Source of the DNA: Aureibacillus halotolerans
GTDB taxonomy: Bacteria; Bacillota; Bacilli; Bacillales; DSM-28697
Length of the DNA stretch: 64,000 nt
NCBI RefSeq assembly: GCF_004363045.1
Contig: NZ_SNYJ01000019.1
Location: 1 to 64,000, forward strand
Direction: 5' to 3'
Of this stretch, positions 61,429 to 64,000 are shown in pieces; positions within the stretch are counted from its first letter, which is position 1, and each line of letters starts with the position of its first letter. The notes under the pieces were generated by a model. The model made no database searches, was not told the origin of the DNA, and saw only the letters and a program-made list of their open reading frames with translations. A program made the translations under genes and the position numbers.

Positions 61429-61713
61429 TTGGCAGAAACGCATAAAAAAACCGTGCAACCGAACAAACAAGCCTTGCTTAATCGCTTAAAACGCGTGGAA
61501 GGTCAGGTGAGAGGACTACACAGAATGATCGATGAGGATAAGTATTGTGTAGACATTTTGCACCAGATTTCAGCCGTTGAATCTGCCTTAAAAAATGTTA
61601 GCCTCGTTTTAATGGAGGACCACGCCAAGCATTGCATGGTCAAAGCGATACAAAACGGAAACCAAGAAGAAACGATTGAAGAATTGATGGACATTATTAA
61701 ACGAATGAAATAA
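61429..61713 (+). CDS. csoR: Copper-sensing repressor CsoR
   Basis: A 94-residue all-helical tetrameric repressor. The Cu(I) ligands Cys-His-Cys are seen in KYCVDILHQ and EDHAKHCMVKA; the DNA/tetramer face is LLNRLKRVEGQVRGLHRM. The start TTG has AAGGAGG 7-9 bases upstream. It acts on the copA promoter. Its place after copA differs from the B. subtilis order, where csoR stands apart from copZA. Confidence 0.93.
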   Translation: MAETHKKTVQPNKQALLNRLKRVEGQVRGLHRMIDEDKYCVDILHQISAVESALKNVSLVLMEDHAKHCMVKAIQNGNQEETIEELMDIIKRMK

Positions 61714-61809
61714 GAAGCAGTCGCAGTTTTTGCTTAAAGAAGCACGGAAGACTGGTGCTGAATTGGCGCGCTTTAATGTATGAAGTATACAAAGGAGTGA
61801 TCCTGTCCT

Positions 61810-62571
61810 ATGGTGACAACGTCCAGTTATCTAAAGCATATCGATTTTCATCGTCGTTCCTACCCTCATCCAAATGAATATCCCTTCAACCTACCGTCAC
61901 TGAAGGATTTGGATCAATTAAAACTGCATCCTGCCGTCACGTTCATCATTGGTGAGAATGGCATGGGCAAATCCACCTTAATTGAAGCGATCGCGATTGC
62001 TTGGGGATTCAATCCAGAAGGAGGAACGAAAAATTTCTCTTTCGCAAGCCGCGAGACCCATTCAGAGCTGCATCGCTATATTCGTCTCGTCAAAACGCCT
62101 TATCGTCCAAAAGATGGCTTCTTTTTCAGGGCAGAAAGCTACTATAACGTCGCCTCACAAATTGATAAGCTCGATTCTGAGTTTTCCTATAGCCCACCGA
62201 TTCGTCATTCATACGGTGGCAAATCGCTTCATGAGCAGTCGCATGGCGAGTCCTTTTTCGCCACCTTCATGAACCGTTTAGGTGGAGATGGTCTGTATAT
62301 TATGGACGAGCCTGAAGCTGCTTTATCCCCTTTACGTCAGATGGCCATGCTCGCTCGCATTCATGAGTTGGTGGTCGAAAAGCGCTCACAGTTTATCATT
62401 TCTACCCATTCTCCTATTCTCATGGCCTATCCAAACGCAACATTGTATTGGCTGACAAGGGACGGCTTAGAGGTCAGAAAGTGGCAGGAAACGGACCACT
62501 ATAACATTATGAAGCAATTTGTGAACCGTCCAGACATGATGATGAATGAGCTATTCAACGAAAAGCCGTAG
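61810..62571 (+). CDS. AAA family (ABC-like) ATPase
   Basis: A 253-residue single-domain ATPase of the AAA_15/RecF-like kind: Walker A GENGMGKST, a collapsed signature region (LHEQSHGESFF, with Ser-His-Gly-Glu), Walker B GLYIMDEPEAALSP and sensor-like FIISTHSPILMAYP. Such proteins have no transporter partner and are often linked to DNA or to phage/toxin functions; the role here is unknown. The start ATG has AAGGAG about 13 bases upstream; GTG 61813 is next. It stands alone between csoR and a sensor kinase gene. Confidence 0.8.
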   Translation: MVTTSSYLKHIDFHRRSYPHPNEYPFNLPSLKDLDQLKLHPAVTFIIGENGMGKSTLIEAIAIAWGFNPEGGTKNFSFASRETHSELHRYIRLVKTPYRPKDGFFFRAESYYNVASQIDKLDSEFSYSPPIRHSYGGKSLHEQSHGESFFATFMNRLGGDGLYIMDEPEAALSPLRQMAMLARIHELVVEKRSQFIISTHSPILMAYPNATLYWLTRDGLEVRKWQETDHYNIMKQFVNRPDMMMNELFNEKP

Positions 62572-62725
62572 TCTTGTTGTAACAAGCAGGTGCTCGGTTT
62601 AGGCAAGATATATTTTCCCCTGTTGATAACGCATCGTCGGTGGGGGATCAGTTTTAGGTTGATTTATAGAAACCGCTTTCGAAAACAGTTTATTTTCTCG
62701 AGTGGTTGTGAGAGAATAATAAATA

Positions 62726-62741
62726 TTGTAAGCGCTTCATA
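62726..62741 (+). promoter_or_regulatory. cre-like site upstream of the sensor kinase
   Basis: TTGTAAGCGCTTCATA has the AAGCGCTT core of strong cre sites but is one base short of the TGWAARCGYTWNCA spacing on its right side. It lies 45 bases before the kinase start. Confidence 0.4.
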
Positions 62742-62786
62742 TCATTGGTTATCCATTTTAGCTGGCCGCTTAGAAGGGGGAAAGCA

Positions 62787-64000
62787 ATGAAAGCGTGGGT
62801 AGATAAGAGAAGTATCCGATCAAAGATGGTGCTTTCCTTTCTCGCTGTTGTCATAGTGCCCCTAGGTGCGATTGGGTGGTTGCTCACAGGTGAGCTTAGG
62901 CAAATGGCTCTTACGAGTGCGACTGAACAGATTACCCATAACGTGGATCGTGTCAAAAAGCGATTGAATGACGTGCTGATCATTCCCCAAAACATTTCAT
63001 CACAGCTATTGTTTGACAGTCGTTTTTCGCACCTGGTCAACACAGATTACAGCACGACGTATGATGTGACGCTTGCCTATAGTCAATATCAAACGCTTGA
63101 GGCGTACCTACAAGTGTACAAACAAATCGGGAATATTCGTTTTTATATGGACAATTCATCGCTTTTAAACAATTGGCGCTTGTTTCGAGCAACGGAGGAG
63201 GTGCAATCCGCCCCATGGTATAAAACGGCCTTGGCGAAACAAGGAGTACCATCTTGGCTAAGCGTACGAGATGAAACCAATCAGAACCGTCCAGCTTTAA
63301 GTCTCGTCCAAATGCTTCCGTTTCCAAACTATCAGACGGCAGGCGTTCTCGTCATTCCGGTGAATAGCTCGCTCATCAATGATATTCTTTTGCAGGAGAC
63401 GTTTGAAACAATGATTATCGATGAAAATAATGTCATTGTGGCAGCAAATAGAGAACACACAATTGGTTCCACTCCTGAAGAGCTAGGGATCCCAACAGGG
63501 GAAGAGGATTTAGTCAAAGCAGAGGTCAATGGCGTTGCTTCGCAGGTGAAGATCGAGAATGTGTCTGACAACAATAAGCCTAACGGGATGAAGATTGTTT
63601 CCGTTTTTTCTATTGAAAACATGACAAGGGATGCCAACCGCTTAAGCATGCTTGGCGTCGTTGTGACGCTTTTGGCCATGATTGCATCAGGTGTCGTTGT
63701 GTACCTATTGTCCGGCGTCTTACTTAAACGTTTAAAACGACTTCATCAGGAAATTGGCGTTGTCGCAGAAGGCCATTTAGAGAAAACAGTTCAGGTGGAT
63801 GGAGAGGATGAAATCGGCGAACTATCAATGCAGTTTAACAAAATGCTGTCCCATGTGAGAGTGCTACTGCATGAGGTGAACTTGTCGAACGAACAAAGGC
63901 GGGCTCTTGAACTAAAACAACATGAGATGAAACTCAAGCTGCTTGCGAGTCAAATCAATCCACATTTTCTGTTTAATTCGTTAGAAACCATACGTATGAG
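62787..64000 (+). CDS. YesM-type sensor histidine kinase, 3' end outside the window
   Basis: The frame stays open for 404 codons to the window edge. Order: helix 1 (residues about 15-36, MVLSFLAVVIVPLGAIGWLL), an extracellular sensor of about 250 residues, helix 2 (about 288-310), HAMP (RLKRLHQEIGVVAEGHLEKT) and the start of the His_kinase domain with the phospho-acceptor His in SQINPHFLFNSLE (about residue 392). Kinases of this type pair with AraC-type response regulators and control uptake of plant oligosaccharides; the partner would lie to the right. The start ATG has GAAGGGGG 6 bases upstream. Confidence 0.9.
   Translation, partial: MKAWVDKRSIRSKMVLSFLAVVIVPLGAIGWLLTGELRQMALTSATEQITHNVDRVKKRLNDVLIIPQNISSQLLFDSRFSHLVNTDYSTTYDVTLAYSQYQTLEAYLQVYKQIGNIRFYMDNSSLLNNWRLFRATEEVQSAPWYKTALAKQGVPSWLSVRDETNQNRPALSLVQMLPFPNYQTAGVLVIPVNSSLINDILLQETFETMIIDENNVIVAANREHTIGSTPEELGIPTGEEDLVKAEVNGVASQVKIENVSDNNKPNGMKIVSVFSIENMTRDANRLSMLGVVVTLLAMIASGVVVYLLSGVLLKRLKRLHQEIGVVAEGHLEKTVQVDGEDEIGELSMQFNKMLSHVRVLLHEVNLSNEQRRALELKQHEMKLKLLASQINPHFLFNSLETIRM

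Overview
The window reads as a chromosomal segment of a Gram-positive Bacillaceae bacterium, most likely an alkaliphilic Bacillus/Shouchella-type soil organism (inference). Reasons: purine-rich AGGAGG-type ribosome binding sites, frequent TTG and GTG starts, Bacillus-style operons (pspA-ydjGHI, lnrJKLMN-like, bmrCD-like, bdbDC, copA-csoR, arsRBC), operator sequences matching the Bacillus CcpA, Rex, LexA, CsoR and ArsR consensus patterns, and many intergenic repeats. No rRNA, tRNA, CRISPR array, prophage or intact transposase was found.

Layout. 1-2.1 kb: DJ-1/PfpI protein and Old Yellow Enzyme. 2.3-6.6 kb: AraC regulator and a very large secreted CBM35-pectate lyase-pectinesterase fusion with a cre site. 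6.6-7.9 kb: repeat-filled gap. 7.9-9.1 kb: disulfide-bond pair bdbDC. 9.1-13.2 kb: LysR regulator divergent from a phosphonate-type ABC importer and a histidine phosphatase. 13.2-13.8 kb: a two-copy 103-bp super-repeat and a PfpI remnant. 14-19 kb: M29 aminopeptidase, large composite repeat, pentapeptide-repeat protein, lipid kinase, membrane protein, nucleotidyltransferase. 19.2-22.8 kb: pspA-ydjGHI membrane-stress operon. 22.9-24.5 kb: collagen-like surface protein. 24.6-29.2 kb: SOS-type promoter with two small genes, then the Hen1-Pnkp RNA repair pair. 29.2-35.5 kb: AraC regulator and the lnr-type two-component system with its ABC exporter. 35.6-39.2 kb: SDR, SIMPL protein, Rex-controlled NADH oxidase, DUF3888 protein. 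39.4-42.6 kb: two arsenic operons. 42.7-48.1 kb: MFS exporter and bmrCD-like ABC heterodimer. 48.2-48.9 kb: MITE-like element and repeats. 48.9-51.8 kb: sensor-regulator and GH2 glycosidase. 51.8-54.1 kb: SOS-type promoter with a yolD-like gene, FrnE-like protein, tandem repeats. 54.2-58 kb: GntR/DUF1648 pair, aminopeptidase, DinB, CwlK-like peptidase. 58-61.7 kb: Cu/Zn SOD lipoprotein, CopA, CsoR. 61.8-64 kb: AAA ATPase and a YesM-type sensor kinase cut by the window edge.

Functional themes are plant polysaccharide use under catabolite control (pectinase, GH2, YesM-type kinase), envelope and antibiotic stress (pspA operon, lnr, bmrCD), metal stress (ars, cop, sodC), thiol chemistry (bdbDC, FrnE) and nucleic-acid damage (Hen1-Pnkp plus two SOS-type promoters). 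The arsC gene carries an in-frame amber codon in place of the expected tryptophan codon.

The most unusual points are: the SOS-type promoter and small WYL/winged-helix genes directly upstream of the RNA repair operon; a 21-bp-period repeat organised as two 103-bp blocks; and a modular intergenic repeat family present as a 0.6-kb inverted pair 38 kb apart, whose central hairpin keeps base pairing despite sequence change. All functional calls come from reading the sequence and from family knowledge; no database search was run.
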